The notes: generated by a model not told the origin, from the letters alone. A stretch of 64,000 bases of DNA from Flavobacterium ajazii (GCF_010614725.1 NZ_JAAEHL010000004.1:372001-436000), one strand, 5' to 3'; shown: positions 1 to 10,869, counted from the first letter of the stretch. Translations and numbers: made by a program.

Positions 1-385
1 GATTGATTTTATCTGAAAACTCAGAAAATTTAGGAGACATTTCTCTGTCAATCGCACTAAATTCAGGGCTGCTTAAGTTTGATCTGTAAATTCCATAAAC
101 AGTCATAATTCTTTCGATTGTTCCTCCGGAACGTTCTAAAGCAACAATAGTATTTTCGAAAGTAGCAGGTTTTGAATTATTAGCAATTACATCAATTTCA
201 TTCAGTTTTTCCTGAATTGCAAAGAGAATTGCAGGTTTAAAATCTGAGACCTTATATTCATTAAAAGCAGGAACACCTCCATAAGGGCCTGCCCATTTTT
301 TAAGCAAAGGATTATTTTCCTTATTTTGTGCATTTATCGCAAAAAAAGTTGTTCCCATGAGAAAAATTGAGATTAATTTTTTCAT
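1..385 (-). CDS. M3 family metallopeptidase (peptidyl-dipeptidase Dcp type), N-terminal part only
   Basis: The gene starts at the ATG ending at 385 and runs off the left edge, so only about 128 N-terminal residues are visible. They open with a Sec signal peptide (MKKLISIFLMGTTFFAINAQ), then the stretch NPLLKKWAGPYGGVPAFNEY followed by KVSDFKPAI, which is characteristic of Bacteroidota Dcp-like M3 peptidases. These are zinc enzymes that remove dipeptides from peptide C-termini. The signal peptide suggests a periplasmic location. The HEXXH zinc motif would lie outside the window, so activity cannot be judged. Family recognition is from the N-terminus only. Confidence 0.8.
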   Translation of the reverse strand, partial: MKKLISIFLMGTTFFAINAQNKENNPLLKKWAGPYGGVPAFNEYKVSDFKPAILFAIQEKLNEIDVIANNSKPATFENTIVALERSGGTIERIMTVYGIYRSNLSSPEFSAIDREMSPKFSEFSDKIN

Positions 386-570
386 ATTATTATTTTGAAT
401 TAGTAATTCTTCAAAAGTATCCAAAATTCATCAACTTGAAATAACTTTTAACATTCAAAATCAATCATGAAAAGTATCAGCTTATCTAAAACTGTTTTTA
501 AATTCCTAAAACACCATTAACTAAAACTTAGAAAATCTAAATCCATTAACAAATTAACAGGATTCTATCC

Positions 571-578
571 TATATTTG
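571..578 (+). promoter_or_regulatory. -7 promoter element (TATATTTG)
   Basis: TATATTTG matches the Bacteroidota -7 consensus TAnnTTTG. No clear -33 TTG is seen at the usual distance. It puts transcription start near 584, about 22 bases before the TTG codon at 606. This argues against the in-frame TTG at 576, which lies inside the element. Confidence 0.5.
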
Positions 579-605
579 TTCAGCAAAACTAATAAAACCA
601 ACCCA

Positions 606-3600
606 TTGAAAAAACTACTTTTAATTTCATTATTGATAACTTCATTTGTTCAGGCTCAAAACAAAAGTTTATTTTGGGAAATATCAGGCAACGGCCTCAC
701 CAAAAACTCTTATTTATACGGCACAATGCATGTTAATGATAAAATTTCTTTCCATTTATCCGATTCTTTTTTCAAAAATCTTTTAAACTCTGATATTGTA
801 GCTAATGAGAGTAATCCGGAAACATGGACTGACCTTAATGATCTAATGCGAGGTGATAATTACAATCTGTACAACAAATTTTATACAGAATTTTATCTTT
901 TTCCAACAACAAAAGAAAATGTAAAAACTATTTTTAATAATGATAGTTCCCGTTTTTTTAGAAGTATGCTCTCCGGTGTTGAAGGACAACAGGCCGATTT
1001 TCAGGAAAACACAGTTCTTGACATGTTTATCTTTCAAACCGGAAAAAAATATAAGAAAAAAATTGTTGGTTTAGAAAATGCTAAAGAATCAATACTTTCT
1101 ATACTTCAGATAGAAGATGAGGATGCAAAACCTAAGGAAGAGAATAAAGTTCCTTTAATGAAAATATTAAAGAGCAGAAACCCGACAGAAGCCCTTAAAG
1201 AATACTATAGAGAGAAAGATATCATTATGCTGGATTCTATCTATAAACTAATGTTCTCAAAAAAAGCTCACGACGCTCTTATTGTTAACCGAAATAAAAT
1301 CATGGCCAACAGCATAGATTCTATTGCTAAAACCGGAAGTTTATTTTCTGCTGTGGGAGCTGCTCATCTTGCCGGAAATGATGGAATGATTGAGATTTTA
1401 AAACGTAAAGGATATACAGTGAAACCTATAACAGATGCTTTTACAGAGAATGGAAAAAATCAAAAGAAGACAATTGAAGCTTACTTCCCAAATCCTAATT
1501 TTGTTGCTTCTTTTACAAAAGATAAAATGGTACAAATGCCATTATACAATACTGTTATAGAAGAAAATGAAATTTTAGGATCACCGGATTTTACAAACGG
1601 AGGCGCTATTACCATCAAAAGGATTCCTCTAAATTATTTCCTTAAAAAGAGCGATATATTATACAATTCCAAGTCGTTAGACAGTTTGTTTTTTGAAAAA
1701 ATTGCCGGAGATATTATTGAAAAAAAATATTTTGAGCAGCCTAACTATTCCGGATATGATATAAAAAACATCACTAAAACCGGCAACAGCCAACATTCAA
1801 GATTTTACATAACTCCTTTAGAAATTATTTCAGTCTCTATGACCGGACCCGCAAATTATGTGCGTCAATATGAAAACGGAGTTTTTGATAATATAAAAAT
1901 AAAGCCTTTTAAAAATGACTGGGAGAAAATAAAACCGGTGAAAGGAGGATTTGAAATAGAAATCCCTTCTTTTAATTTGGTCTTTGGAAACAGTCTTGAA
2001 AAAGGAACCAATATTGATATTCAGGCTTATGATAATCAGGAAAAAGGATATTATTTTTTAAGGGAAAAAACTCTTAATGATACTGCTTTATTAGAAAACT
2101 CCGAGTATGAGCAAAAGCAGATTCATTATCAGTTTTATTTACAGAATGATACTGATTCTACGAAAACGAGCTATAACAAAGTCGACAATTCTTTTATTTC
2201 ATCATCTGCTATCGGAGACAGAAAAATCAATCTTAAAACAATTGTACACGGAAACAAATATTATTTGTTAGGAACCGTAAATGCATCCGAAACAAATACA
2301 AACCGCTTTTTTAATTCCTTTTTGGTTGCGCCTTTCGATTATAAATCAAAAACGAAAATACTAATTGATTCAACAGCTAATTATAAAATAGAAATTCCTG
2401 AAAGAGAAAATGAAAATCTATTTTTGAAGCGAAAAACAAAAGAATACGAAGCGAAAAACACTTTTAGGGAAGTAAATCAATATCAGGTTTTTAATTCTGA
2501 AACGGGCAGAAAAATAAACTTAGAATATCATAAATACCATAAATACGAACGTTATTTACCAATTGATTCCATTCAGCACAAATTAAAAAAAGCATTTTTA
2601 AAACAATTTGAGGAGGATTTTGATGAAGATTATTATGATGACGAAAGTGAATCGTATGGAAATCTTACCTCATTGCTAAATATTGAATTATATAAGAAAA
2701 AAGGATTTTCAAAATCTCTTTGGGATAAAATGCTAATTGACAAAACAAACAATTATGAGTTGCTGAATGAAAATACTACTTTTAATAAAGAAGAAAACAG
2801 TTACACCATTAATGCAACAGTTTCTAAGCCAGATGCTGTTCAGGCGGTTAAATATAAAGCTCTTTATAAAAACAACACCTATTACTTACTGAGCACTTTA
2901 GTAGAGAAAAACTATCAAAATAATGATTCATTTATAGAAAAAACTTTTGAATCATTAGCTTTTGCAGAAAACAAAAAAACAGATCGTTATGAAGATAAAA
3001 TCAAGCTTTTTATAGAAGATGCCAAAAGCGAAAAAGATACTATTCGATACTCTGCACTAAAATCTGTGTACAATCTGGATATTACAAAAAATGATGTGGA
3101 GAGTATCACTAATTTCATCACCACATTTAACTTTAAAGAAAATGAAACGGATGCCCTTTCTGCACTTTTACAAAAATTAGGACAAATAAACGATGAAAGA
3201 GTCATTCCTTTTCTGGAAAATTATTACAAACAAGAATCTGTTAAAACTGATGTCCAAATTAGTATTCTAAAAAGCATTTCACTTCAAAAATCAAAAGCAG
3301 GATATAAAAAAATCAATGAATTATTTGAATATGATTTGCCTATTTCTGACAATCAATATGAAATAACAAGCCTTTTCAACTCTTTTGAAAGTGATCCTGA
3401 AAACAGTAAAGAATTGTTCCCTGAAATTTTTCAGTATTATAGTATCAAAGAATACAATAAACCTATTATTGATTTCTGTAATTTGTTATTAGAGAAAAAA
3501 TTAATATCTGTCAATAAAATAAAGGCATTTAAAAAAATTATTCTAACCAACACAAAACTGGAATATAAAAGAGTGGCAAGCTGGAATCAAAAAAACAAGA

Positions 3601-4292
3601 AAAATGAGGATACAGAAGAAACTGCAGAAGCAATTGATTCATTTGTCGAACCTACAGAATCATTAACAGATCTGATAAACTACACTAACTTAATCTATAA
3701 TTATGCTGACGACAATGCAGTAAAAGAGATTCTGAAAAAAATAAAAAATCTGGATATTCCCGAATTAAATATAGAATTGGTCAGATTAGGAATTATCCAC
3801 AACAAATTGACCTCATCTAAAATTGAAGAGTTTTTAAAAGATCCAAAAACACAATTTGTAACTATCAATTTACTTTTAAATCAAAATAAGAAAGAGTTTG
3901 TACGTTTTTCGGATGAAGAAATCTCCAAATCTGCCGTTGTAAATTTTCAAAATTTGTCCAAAAAAGACTCTGTTTCGTTATTAAAAAAGAAATTGATTGA
4001 AAAAAATGGTAAAGAAATTTCATTCTATTTTTACAAAATCAGCACAAAAAACAAAGAAACAGAAATAACTAAAAATCAATTATTTCCAATAGCTTTTATA
4101 ATAGAAAACAAAGAAATAAATCCTTTGGCTTTTAAGGCTTTTAACATGATCCCGATAGATGAAGAAGAAAATCTAGAAGAAAAGTATGAATTGATTATCA
4201 ATGAATCCCTAAATGACAATCATCCAAGAGCAAGTTTTGAAAAAGAAAAAACAGTTAACGATGCAATCCTTAATGACGAATTTTTAAATTAA
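606..4292 (+). CDS. TraB/GumN-family protein with a very long C-terminal extension
   Basis: After a signal peptide, the first roughly 290 residues form a TraB/GumN domain. Visible motifs are YLYGTMHV, a following acidic ESNPETW and the C-terminal SAVGAAHLAG, the conserved G-H/E/G-H pattern of this putative metalloprotease-like family. The remaining 900 or more residues are unrecognised. They contain beta-rich segments and, from about residue 820, helical repeats resembling HEAT/armadillo units. Ordinary GumN proteins have about 290 residues, so this one is unusually large. I chose the TTG at 606 because it gives the signal peptide MKKLLLISLLITSFVQAQ directly. An in-frame TTG at 576 overlaps the predicted -7 element. 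Probably periplasmic; function unknown. Confidence 0.75.
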   Translation: MKKLLLISLLITSFVQAQNKSLFWEISGNGLTKNSYLYGTMHVNDKISFHLSDSFFKNLLNSDIVANESNPETWTDLNDLMRGDNYNLYNKFYTEFYLFPTTKENVKTIFNNDSSRFFRSMLSGVEGQQADFQENTVLDMFIFQTGKKYKKKIVGLENAKESILSILQIEDEDAKPKEENKVPLMKILKSRNPTEALKEYYREKDIIMLDSIYKLMFSKKAHDALIVNRNKIMANSIDSIAKTGSLFSAVGAAHLAGNDGMIEILKRKGYTVKPITDAFTENGKNQKKTIEAYFPNPNFVASFTKDKMVQMPLYNTVIEENEILGSPDFTNGGAITIKRIPLNYFLKKSDILYNSKSLDSLFFEKIAGDIIEKKYFEQPNYSGYDIKNITKTGNSQHSRFYITPLEIISVSMTGPANYVRQYENGVFDNIKIKPFKNDWEKIKPVKGGFEIEIPSFNLVFGNSLEKGTNIDIQAYDNQEKGYYFLREKTLNDTALLENSEYEQKQIHYQFYLQNDTDSTKTSYNKVDNSFISSSAIGDRKINLKTIVHGNKYYLLGTVNASETNTNRFFNSFLVAPFDYKSKTKILIDSTANYKIEIPERENENLFLKRKTKEYEAKNTFREVNQYQVFNSETGRKINLEYHKYHKYERYLPIDSIQHKLKKAFLKQFEEDFDEDYYDDESESYGNLTSLLNIELYKKKGFSKSLWDKMLIDKTNNYELLNENTTFNKEENSYTINATVSKPDAVQAVKYKALYKNNTYYLLSTLVEKNYQNNDSFIEKTFESLAFAENKKTDRYEDKIKLFIEDAKSEKDTIRYSALKSVYNLDITKNDVESITNFITTFNFKENETDALSALLQKLGQINDERVIPFLENYYKQESVKTDVQISILKSISLQKSKAGYKKINELFEYDLPISDNQYEITSLFNSFESDPENSKELFPEIFQYYSIKEYNKPIIDFCNLLLEKKLISVNKIKAFKKIILTNTKLEYKRVASWNQKNKKNEDTEETAEAIDSFVEPTESLTDLINYTNLIYNYADDNAVKEILKKIKNLDIPELNIELVRLGIIHNKLTSSKIEEFLKDPKTQFVTINLLLNQNKKEFVRFSDEEISKSAVVNFQNLSKKDSVSLLKKKLIEKNGKEISFYFYKISTKNKETEITKNQLFPIAFIIENKEINPLAFKAFNMIPIDEEENLEEKYELIINESLNDNHPRASFEKEKTVNDAILNDEFLN

Positions 4293-4346
4293 TTTCAACT
4301 TAAAAAGAATTAACTTTGAAAATCTGTATATATATTGTGAATATTT

Positions 4347-5009
4347 ATGTTTAAAACCAAAAAGGAAATTGTTTTTGTAGTTCTGGCAGGAATTTTTATA
4401 ACTAATGCTGTTGTCGCTGAACTTATTGGAGGAAAATTAATTCAGATAGGACCATTTGTAATGAGCATTGGAATTTTACCCTGGCCAATTGTTTTTCTGA
4501 CAACTGATTTGATTAATGAATATTTTGGGGAAAAGGGGGTTAAAAAATTATCTCTCATTACAGCTTGTTTAATTGCTTATGCTTTTTTGATATTATTTAT
4601 GTCAATCGTAATACCGGCTGCAAAAGGAATAAGCCCAGTAAATGATGAACAATTTCAGGCTGTTTTTGGTCAAAGCATGTGGATTATTGTCGGAAGTATT
4701 ATAGCCTTTATGGCATCGCAGCTTATTGATGTTTGGATATTCTGGTTTTTTAAAAACAGAACCGGAGAAAAGAAAATATGGTTAAGAGCAACAGGTTCTA
4801 CCATAATTTCGCAATTATTTGACTCTTTCATTGTTCTCGGAATCGCTTTTTGGCTTCCCGGAAAAATTGATTTTGACACCTATATTTCATCAGGGTTAAC
4901 GGGTTACCTATTCAAGCTTTCGGTTGCAATTTTACTAACTCCGCTAATTTATGCCGGGCATCATTTGATTAAAAAATATTTAGAAGAAGATCCTCATCCC
5001 AAAGATTAA
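4347..5009 (+). CDS. Queuosine precursor transporter (VUT/YhhQ family)
   Basis: This 220-residue integral membrane protein has about six hydrophobic segments and the family hallmark LPWPIVFLTTDLINEYFGEK near residues 44-65. YhhQ/VUT proteins import queuosine precursors (preQ0/preQ1) for tRNA wobble modification. The length is normal for the family. It lies 54 bases after the TraB-like gene and 12 bases before a lipoprotein gene, so it could be cotranscribed with the latter and with tag. No other queuosine gene is nearby. Substrate is inferred from the family. Confidence 0.85.
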   Translation: MFKTKKEIVFVVLAGIFITNAVVAELIGGKLIQIGPFVMSIGILPWPIVFLTTDLINEYFGEKGVKKLSLITACLIAYAFLILFMSIVIPAAKGISPVNDEQFQAVFGQSMWIIVGSIIAFMASQLIDVWIFWFFKNRTGEKKIWLRATGSTIISQLFDSFIVLGIAFWLPGKIDFDTYISSGLTGYLFKLSVAILLTPLIYAGHHLIKKYLEEDPHPKD

Positions 5010-5021
5010 AACTTCACAACC

Positions 5022-5711
5022 ATGAAAAGGAACAGTATCGTTATATTACTTTTAATCCCCAATTTCTTTATAAGCTGCGGTAATGACGAAAAAAAACAGC
5101 CCAAAAAAGAAATAGTGTACCCTGTAAATAAACTGAAATCTGTTTCTGTTTCTCAAAAAAACACCAGAAATACGTCCTTAGACACAATTTCCATTACAAA
5201 TGATTTGAGAAAAAATTCAAATACCCCTAAAAAAACCGTTTTTTCAGAAAAAGAGAAAATTTCCACCATTTCTCAAACTAACAAACCCCAAACTACTTCA
5301 GAAAAAAATACTTCAGATATAAGAAAAAAAGCCCACGAGAATTTAATGACCTTTGTCAATTTGCGAAAAATACTTTCTCTCACTAAAATTGGTCAGACGC
5401 TAACACAAGACCAATTAACTCAAAACTTTAAAATCCCGGAAGAGGCAGTCAAACTTGTAAAAAGTGTAACCAAAACAGCCGAAAACGAGCTCGCAGTAAA
5501 ATGGCATTCCACCTGGTTTATCGAAAAAGTATCTGATGCCGAACTTGAAGACGGCCGAATGAGAGTAACATTCAGATCCAATAAGATGTATACCTCCGGC
5601 AAAGCTATTGGTATCAAATACAATAAAAAAGTATACAATAATTTAATCATAATTGGCCGTTCAGCCTATATTCCAAGTGTTAAGGGATACAGCTGGCAAA
5701 TTGGAAGATGA
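5022..5711 (+). CDS. Putative lipoprotein of unknown function
   Basis: The 229-residue product starts with a lipoprotein signal: a hydrophobic stretch, then FFISC with Cys19 as the lipidation site. Residues 20-105 are low-complexity and rich in Lys, Ser and Thr, probably a flexible linker. A compact C-terminal part of about 120 residues follows (RKAHENLMTFVNLRKILSL to the end). I do not recognise that domain. The stop overlaps the first codons of tag (ATGATG), so the two are probably translationally coupled, but a shared function is not evident. Confidence 0.7.
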   Translation: MKRNSIVILLLIPNFFISCGNDEKKQPKKEIVYPVNKLKSVSVSQKNTRNTSLDTISITNDLRKNSNTPKKTVFSEKEKISTISQTNKPQTTSEKNTSDIRKKAHENLMTFVNLRKILSLTKIGQTLTQDQLTQNFKIPEEAVKLVKSVTKTAENELAVKWHSTWFIEKVSDAELEDGRMRVTFRSNKMYTSGKAIGIKYNKKVYNNLIIIGRSAYIPSVKGYSWQIGR

Positions 5712-6280
5712 TGGAAAACACAAATATTATTAGATGCAGCTGGTGTAACGCCAGTGATTTATATAAAAAATACCATGATGAAGAATGGGGTGTTCCTGTT
5801 TATGATGACCCTACTCTATTCGAATTTTTAATTCTGGAAACTTTTCAGGCCGGATTGAGTTGGATTACCATTTTAAACAAAAGAGAAAACTTCAGAATCG
5901 CTTTTGATCATTTTGATTATCAAAAAGTAGCTCAGTATTCTGAAGAAAAATTTGAAGAATTAATGCAAAATACCGGAATCATACGCAATAAACTAAAAAT
6001 TAAAGCTGCTGTTTCTAATGCTCAGGCTTTCATAAAGATCCAGGAAGAATTTGGAAGTTTCTCTGATTATATCTGGAAATTCAGCGATGGAAAACCCATC
6101 ATAAACCATCCAAAAACCTCAAAAGACGTTCCCGCCACTACTCCGCTTTCTGACGAAATCAGTAAAGATTTAAAAAAAAGAGGATTTAAATTTGTAGGTT
6201 CAACAGTTGTTTATGCACACATGCAAGCCACCGGAATGGTCAATGATCACGCCGAAGATTGCTGGACAAGAACTAAATAA
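5708..6280 (+). CDS. tag: DNA-3-methyladenine glycosylase I
   Basis: Tag removes 3-methyladenine from alkylated DNA as the first step of base excision repair. The 190-residue protein carries the family signature throughout: RCSWCNASDLYKKYHDEEWG near the start, TFQAGLSWITILNKRENF in the helix-hairpin region, and HMQATGMVNDH near the C-terminus with the zinc-binding Cys/His residues. Its length is typical. Either of two adjacent ATGs could be the start. It is 50 kb from the alkB/Ada-like cluster at 57-60 kb and is not obviously coregulated with it. Confidence 0.95.
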   Translation: MMENTNIIRCSWCNASDLYKKYHDEEWGVPVYDDPTLFEFLILETFQAGLSWITILNKRENFRIAFDHFDYQKVAQYSEEKFEELMQNTGIIRNKLKIKAAVSNAQAFIKIQEEFGSFSDYIWKFSDGKPIINHPKTSKDVPATTPLSDEISKDLKKRGFKFVGSTVVYAHMQATGMVNDHAEDCWTRTK

Positions 6281-6290
6281 AAGTTTTTTT

Positions 6291-6382
6291 GTTTCAGGTT
6301 TCATGTTTCAAGTTACTAAAATAACGGTAAAAAATGCAAAAAACTTAACCGCAAACACAACTTGAAACCTAAAACTTGAAAC
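6291..6382. repeat. Inverted repeat, CTTGAAAC family (copy 1)
   Basis: The left arm at 6291-6314 (GTTTCAGGTTTCATGTTTCA, then AGTT) is imperfectly complementary to the right arm at 6359-6382 (AACTTGAAACCTAAAACTTG, then AAAC). The same arms recur at 59824-59873. The right arm contains the TTG used as the -33 element of the thiamine promoter. Confidence 0.65.
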
Positions 6383-6407
6383 TTTAAACAAAAATTATCT
6401 ATATTTG
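6376..6407 (+). promoter_or_regulatory. Promoter of the thiamine operon
   Basis: TTG at 6376-6378 and TATATTTG at 6400-6407 are 21 bases apart, a full match to the Bacteroidota -33/-7 consensus. Transcription would begin near 6413, just before the TPP aptamer. Confidence 0.75.
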
Positions 6408-6415
6408 CTTCACAC

Positions 6416-6497
6416 TTTAGGGGTGTCTGCATCGTGCAGGCTGAGATTTTACCCTCTGAACCTGATCTAGTTCATACTAGCGTAGGGAAAAGTAAGA
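6416..6497 (+). ncRNA. TPP riboswitch (thi-box)
   Basis: The element has the diagnostic conserved blocks: GGGGTGTC at the 5' side, GCAGGCTGAGAT, ACCCTCTGAACCTGATCTAG, and the closing AGCGTAGGGAAAAGT. It binds thiamine pyrophosphate and represses expression when the cofactor is plentiful. It lies directly after a consensus promoter and before thiS. The expression platform is unclear; a weak ACGCA/TGCGT hairpin with a T run follows at about 6508-6526. Confidence 0.97.
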
Positions 6498-6550
6498 TGA
6501 CTTCTTCACGCATTTTTTTGTGCGTAATTGTAGCCATTCCTAAGGTTTTT

Positions 6551-6570
6551 AGATGCACAGCAGTGCATCT
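6551..6570. repeat. Palindromic repeat AGATGCAC-AGCA-GTGCATCT
   Basis: Two perfect 8-base arms with a 4-base loop lie between the riboswitch and thiS. A diverged copy (AGACGCAC-TGCA-GTGCGTCT) is at 58042-58061 and a half copy at 57910-57920. Flanking bases CTCTAC are shared with the 58 kb copy, so this is a small dispersed family. Confidence 0.65.
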
Positions 6571-6592
6571 CTACAACTAAAATTCAAAAGGA

Positions 6593-6799
6593 ATGGAACT
6601 AAAAATCAACCAACAAATCAAACAATTCAATGCTGAATCGCTAAGCGTTCAATCATTGCTCGATCTAGAAATTCCAAACAAACAGAACGGAATCGCCGTT
6701 GCCATTAACAATACCGTTGTTCCAAAAATAGACTGGAGCCAGCACTTTGTATCCGAAACTGACGAAATCTTAATTATTTCTGCTACCCAAGGAGGATAA
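6593..6799 (+). CDS. thiS: Sulfur carrier protein ThiS
   Basis: This 68-residue ubiquitin-fold protein ends in the required Gly-Gly (SATQGG). The C-terminus is adenylated by a ThiF-type enzyme, converted to a thiocarboxylate, and gives sulfur to ThiG for thiazole synthesis. It is the first gene after the TPP riboswitch. The length is normal for the family. ThiF and ThiG partners are encoded later in the same operon. Confidence 0.95.
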   Translation: MELKINQQIKQFNAESLSVQSLLDLEIPNKQNGIAVAINNTVVPKIDWSQHFVSETDEILIISATQGG

Positions 6800-6805
6800 T
6801 TAAGG

Positions 6806-6958
6806 CTGCACGAACGGGCTATTCGTTACAAGTCCGCAGTCGTCAACTACAAAAACATAGTCATAACAAAGCTTCCGCTGGTCGCTTTTTTATTCCTTGT
6901 TTTTTACGGTTTTCTCCTTTACGGGCTTTACACTTCTATCCCCGGCAGAAAACCAGTT
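6806..6958. repeat. Repeat-like intergenic element between thiS and thiC
   Basis: The 215-base thiS-thiC gap has no ORF with recognisable coding character. Its composition is richer in G and C than its surroundings. It contains GGGCTATTCGTTACAA at 6816-6831, close to GCTATCCGTTACAA in the element at 42.7 kb, and CACTTCTATCCCCGG further on, close to CACTTCTATCGGGGC there. I read it as a degenerate member of the same repeat family. Confidence 0.4.
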
Positions 6959-7008
6959 ACGAGAAATTTAAATTTTCAATCAAAATAACAATAGTAATTC
7001 AAATCTAA

Positions 7009-8838
<1,830 letters not shown>

Positions 8839-8855
8839 TAAGAATCAAGATTATT

Positions 8856-8920
8856 GTATTAAGTATTAAGATTTATACACAGAATTGCTGTCTTAATACT
8901 AAATACTAAATTCTTAATAC
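8856..8920. repeat. Inverted repeat of TTAAGTATTAAG type
   Basis: GTATTAAGTATTAAGA at 8856-8871 pairs with TCTTAATACTAAATAC at 8891-8906 with one mismatch, and a third partial copy TTCTTAATAC follows at 8911-8920. It fills the thiC to thiE-like gap and could act as a processing or stability hairpin within the operon mRNA. Confidence 0.55.
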
Positions 8921-8928
8921 TTTCAAAA

Positions 8929-9519
8929 ATGATCGTAATCACAAATCCTTCGGTTGTTGCAAATGAAATCGGCATTATTGATTCTTTATTTGAAGAAGGA
9001 TTGTCTTTGCTTCATATTCGGAAACCGGGTTTTTCAGAAATAGAAACCGCTAAATTCATTCATCAGATAAAACAGAAATATCGGGGAAATCTTGTTTTGC
9101 ACAATCATCATGAAATTGCAGCTGACTTCGGGATTAACAGAATTCATTTTTCTGAAACAAAAAGAAAGACAATTGGTTCTCTTCTAATTTCAAATATGGT
9201 TTTATCAACCTCAACGCATTCAATTGAAGATTTCAATGCATTGGAAAACATTTTTGAATATGCTTTTTTGAGTCCTGTGTTTCCTAGTATTTCAAAAGAG
9301 AATTACAGTTCAAAAACGAATCTTTTTGAAGAAATAAAACAGAGAGAAAATTTTAATGCCAAAATAGTTGCTTTAGGCGGAATTTATTCGGACAATGTTG
9401 AAAAGCCTCTACAAAGTGGTTTCGATAATGTTGCTCTTTTAGGTACAATCTGGAATAGCTCTAATCCAATTAAAAATTTTAAACTATGTCAAAAAATCGT
9501 CCTTTCGCTCTCAGCATAG
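8929..9519 (+). CDS. ThiE/TenI-family protein (first of two)
   Basis: The 196-residue TIM-barrel protein has the family pattern LLHIRKP at residues 27-33, LHNHHEIAADFGINRIHFSE, and FLSPVFPSISKENY where ThiE has its phosphate-binding TxTK region. The substitutions (no QLR-x-K, HNHHE in place of ND-x-A) make it a less typical ThiE than the second copy at 10231. It may be a TenI-like thiazole tautomerase acting after ThiG, or a divergent thiamine-phosphate synthase. Its last 34 bases overlap thiD, so translation is probably coupled. Confidence 0.8.
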   Translation: MIVITNPSVVANEIGIIDSLFEEGLSLLHIRKPGFSEIETAKFIHQIKQKYRGNLVLHNHHEIAADFGINRIHFSETKRKTIGSLLISNMVLSTSTHSIEDFNALENIFEYAFLSPVFPSISKENYSSKTNLFEEIKQRENFNAKIVALGGIYSDNVEKPLQSGFDNVALLGTIWNSSNPIKNFKLCQKIVLSLSA

Positions 9520-10238
9520 CAGGTTTAGATCCTTCGGGAGGAGCCGGAATTTTAGCAGATACTAAAACTTTTGAACAGCATCAGGTGCAGGGATTAGCTA
9601 TAAGTACTGCAAATACAATTCAAACCGATTGTAAATTCTACGAAATCGAATGGACATCTCTTGATTTTGTATTACGATCCATCAAAAAGTTATTCAAAAA
9701 CTATTCTGTAAAATCGGTTAAAATTGGTATTGTTCCTTCGTTTTTTTATTTAAATGAAATTGTTTCCTTGATAAAAAAACTAAACCCAAACACCATTATT
9801 GTGTGGGATACTGTATTGAAATCCTCTACTGCATTTGAATTTTTAACAATTGAAAACCAAACAGATTTACAAAAAACATTATCCAAAATTGATTTGATAA
9901 CTCCAAATTATGACGAAATTCTTCAGCTCTACCCTAATTTTATCTCTGAAAAACTTTGGTTAAAAAATGAACTCCCTACAGCAATTTTACTAAAAGGAGG
10001 TCATAATCGTACTGCCCTTGGTACCGACTATTTATTTCTGAAAAATAATATTATCGAACTTTTGCCGACAAAAATCACTTTCCTGCCCAAACACGGTTCC
10101 GGCTGTGTATTGTCTTCTGCAATCGCTGCAAATTTAGCTTTAGGGCATGATTTAAAAACCGCTTGTTTAGAGGCTAAAGTTTATATCGAAAAATACTTAA
10201 GTTCCTCTCCATCATTAATTGGCTATCATTATGTTTAA
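9486..10238 (+). CDS. thiD: Hydroxymethylpyrimidine/phosphomethylpyrimidine kinase ThiD
   Basis: ThiD phosphorylates HMP and then HMP-P to the diphosphate used by ThiE. The 250-residue ribokinase-fold protein starts with ALSIAGLDPSGGAGILADTK, the signature of the family, and carries KHGSGCVLSSAIAANLALG near the C-terminus, the anion-hole and catalytic region (the catalytic base is usually Asp; here the GSGC motif supplies the cysteine of this family). It overlaps both neighbours, consistent with a tight operon. Confidence 0.94.
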   Translation: MSKNRPFALSIAGLDPSGGAGILADTKTFEQHQVQGLAISTANTIQTDCKFYEIEWTSLDFVLRSIKKLFKNYSVKSVKIGIVPSFFYLNEIVSLIKKLNPNTIIVWDTVLKSSTAFEFLTIENQTDLQKTLSKIDLITPNYDEILQLYPNFISEKLWLKNELPTAILLKGGHNRTALGTDYLFLKNNIIELLPTKITFLPKHGSGCVLSSAIAANLALGHDLKTACLEAKVYIEKYLSSSPSLIGYHYV

Positions 10239-10869
10239 CAAACTACAATATATTTCACAAGGCGAAACAGTCGAAAAACAATTATACAATATTCATCAGG
10301 CGCTGGATGCCGGCTGTGACTGGATACAAATGCGATTCAAGAATCAAACTTCTGAAAAAAAATTTGTTTTAGCTGAAGCTGTAAAAACTTTATGCGAAGA
10401 GTACCTGGCAAATTTCATTGTAAATGATGACGTTTTACTTGCTCAGAAAATTGCTTCAGATGGTGTTCATTTAGGTTTAACAGATATGAGTGTTTCAGAA
10501 GCGCGGATTATTTTAGGAAACACAAAAATTATTGGTGCAACCGCAAACACTTTTGAAGACATTCTTTTTCAGACAAAAAACGGCTGTGATTATATTGGTT
10601 TAGGTCCTTTTCAATTTACTGAAATGAAAGAAAAACTAAGCCCAATTCTAGGAACAGAAGGTTATGCTTCTATACTGAATAAAATGAAATCAGAAAATAT
10701 TATAACCCCAGTTTATGCAATTGGCGGAATCACTTCAGAAAACATAGAAAGCCTTATGAAAACAGGTATTCATGGTATTGCCGTTTCCGGAATGATTACA
10801 AAGAGCCTCCAAAAAGAACAACTGGTTCAACAACTTAACGACAAATTATATGCAAACGTCATTATTTAA
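10231..10869 (+). CDS. thiE: Thiamine-phosphate synthase ThiE
   Basis: ThiE joins HMP-PP with thiazole phosphate to make thiamine monophosphate. The 212-residue barrel shows WIQMRFKN at the substrate-binding QxRxK position, [21 protein letters not shown] (read as [10 protein letters not shown] and [10 protein letters not shown]), and YAIGGI plus GIAVSGMI at the phosphate site. I chose the ATG at 10231, which overlaps the thiD stop; a TTG twelve bases upstream is less likely. The 3' end overlaps thiG by 20 bases. Confidence 0.92.
   Translation: MFNKLQYISQGETVEKQLYNIHQALDAGCDWIQMRFKNQTSEKKFVLAEAVKTLCEEYLANFIVNDDVLLAQKIASDGVHLGLTDMSVSEARIILGNTKIIGATANTFEDILFQTKNGCDYIGLGPFQFTEMKEKLSPILGTEGYASILNKMKSENIITPVYAIGGITSENIESLMKTGIHGIAVSGMITKSLQKEQLVQQLNDKLYANVII

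Noticed and set aside
576..605. TTG at 576 as start of the TraB-like protein
   Set aside because: It lies within the predicted -7 promoter element and would add ten residues in front of a normal signal peptide.
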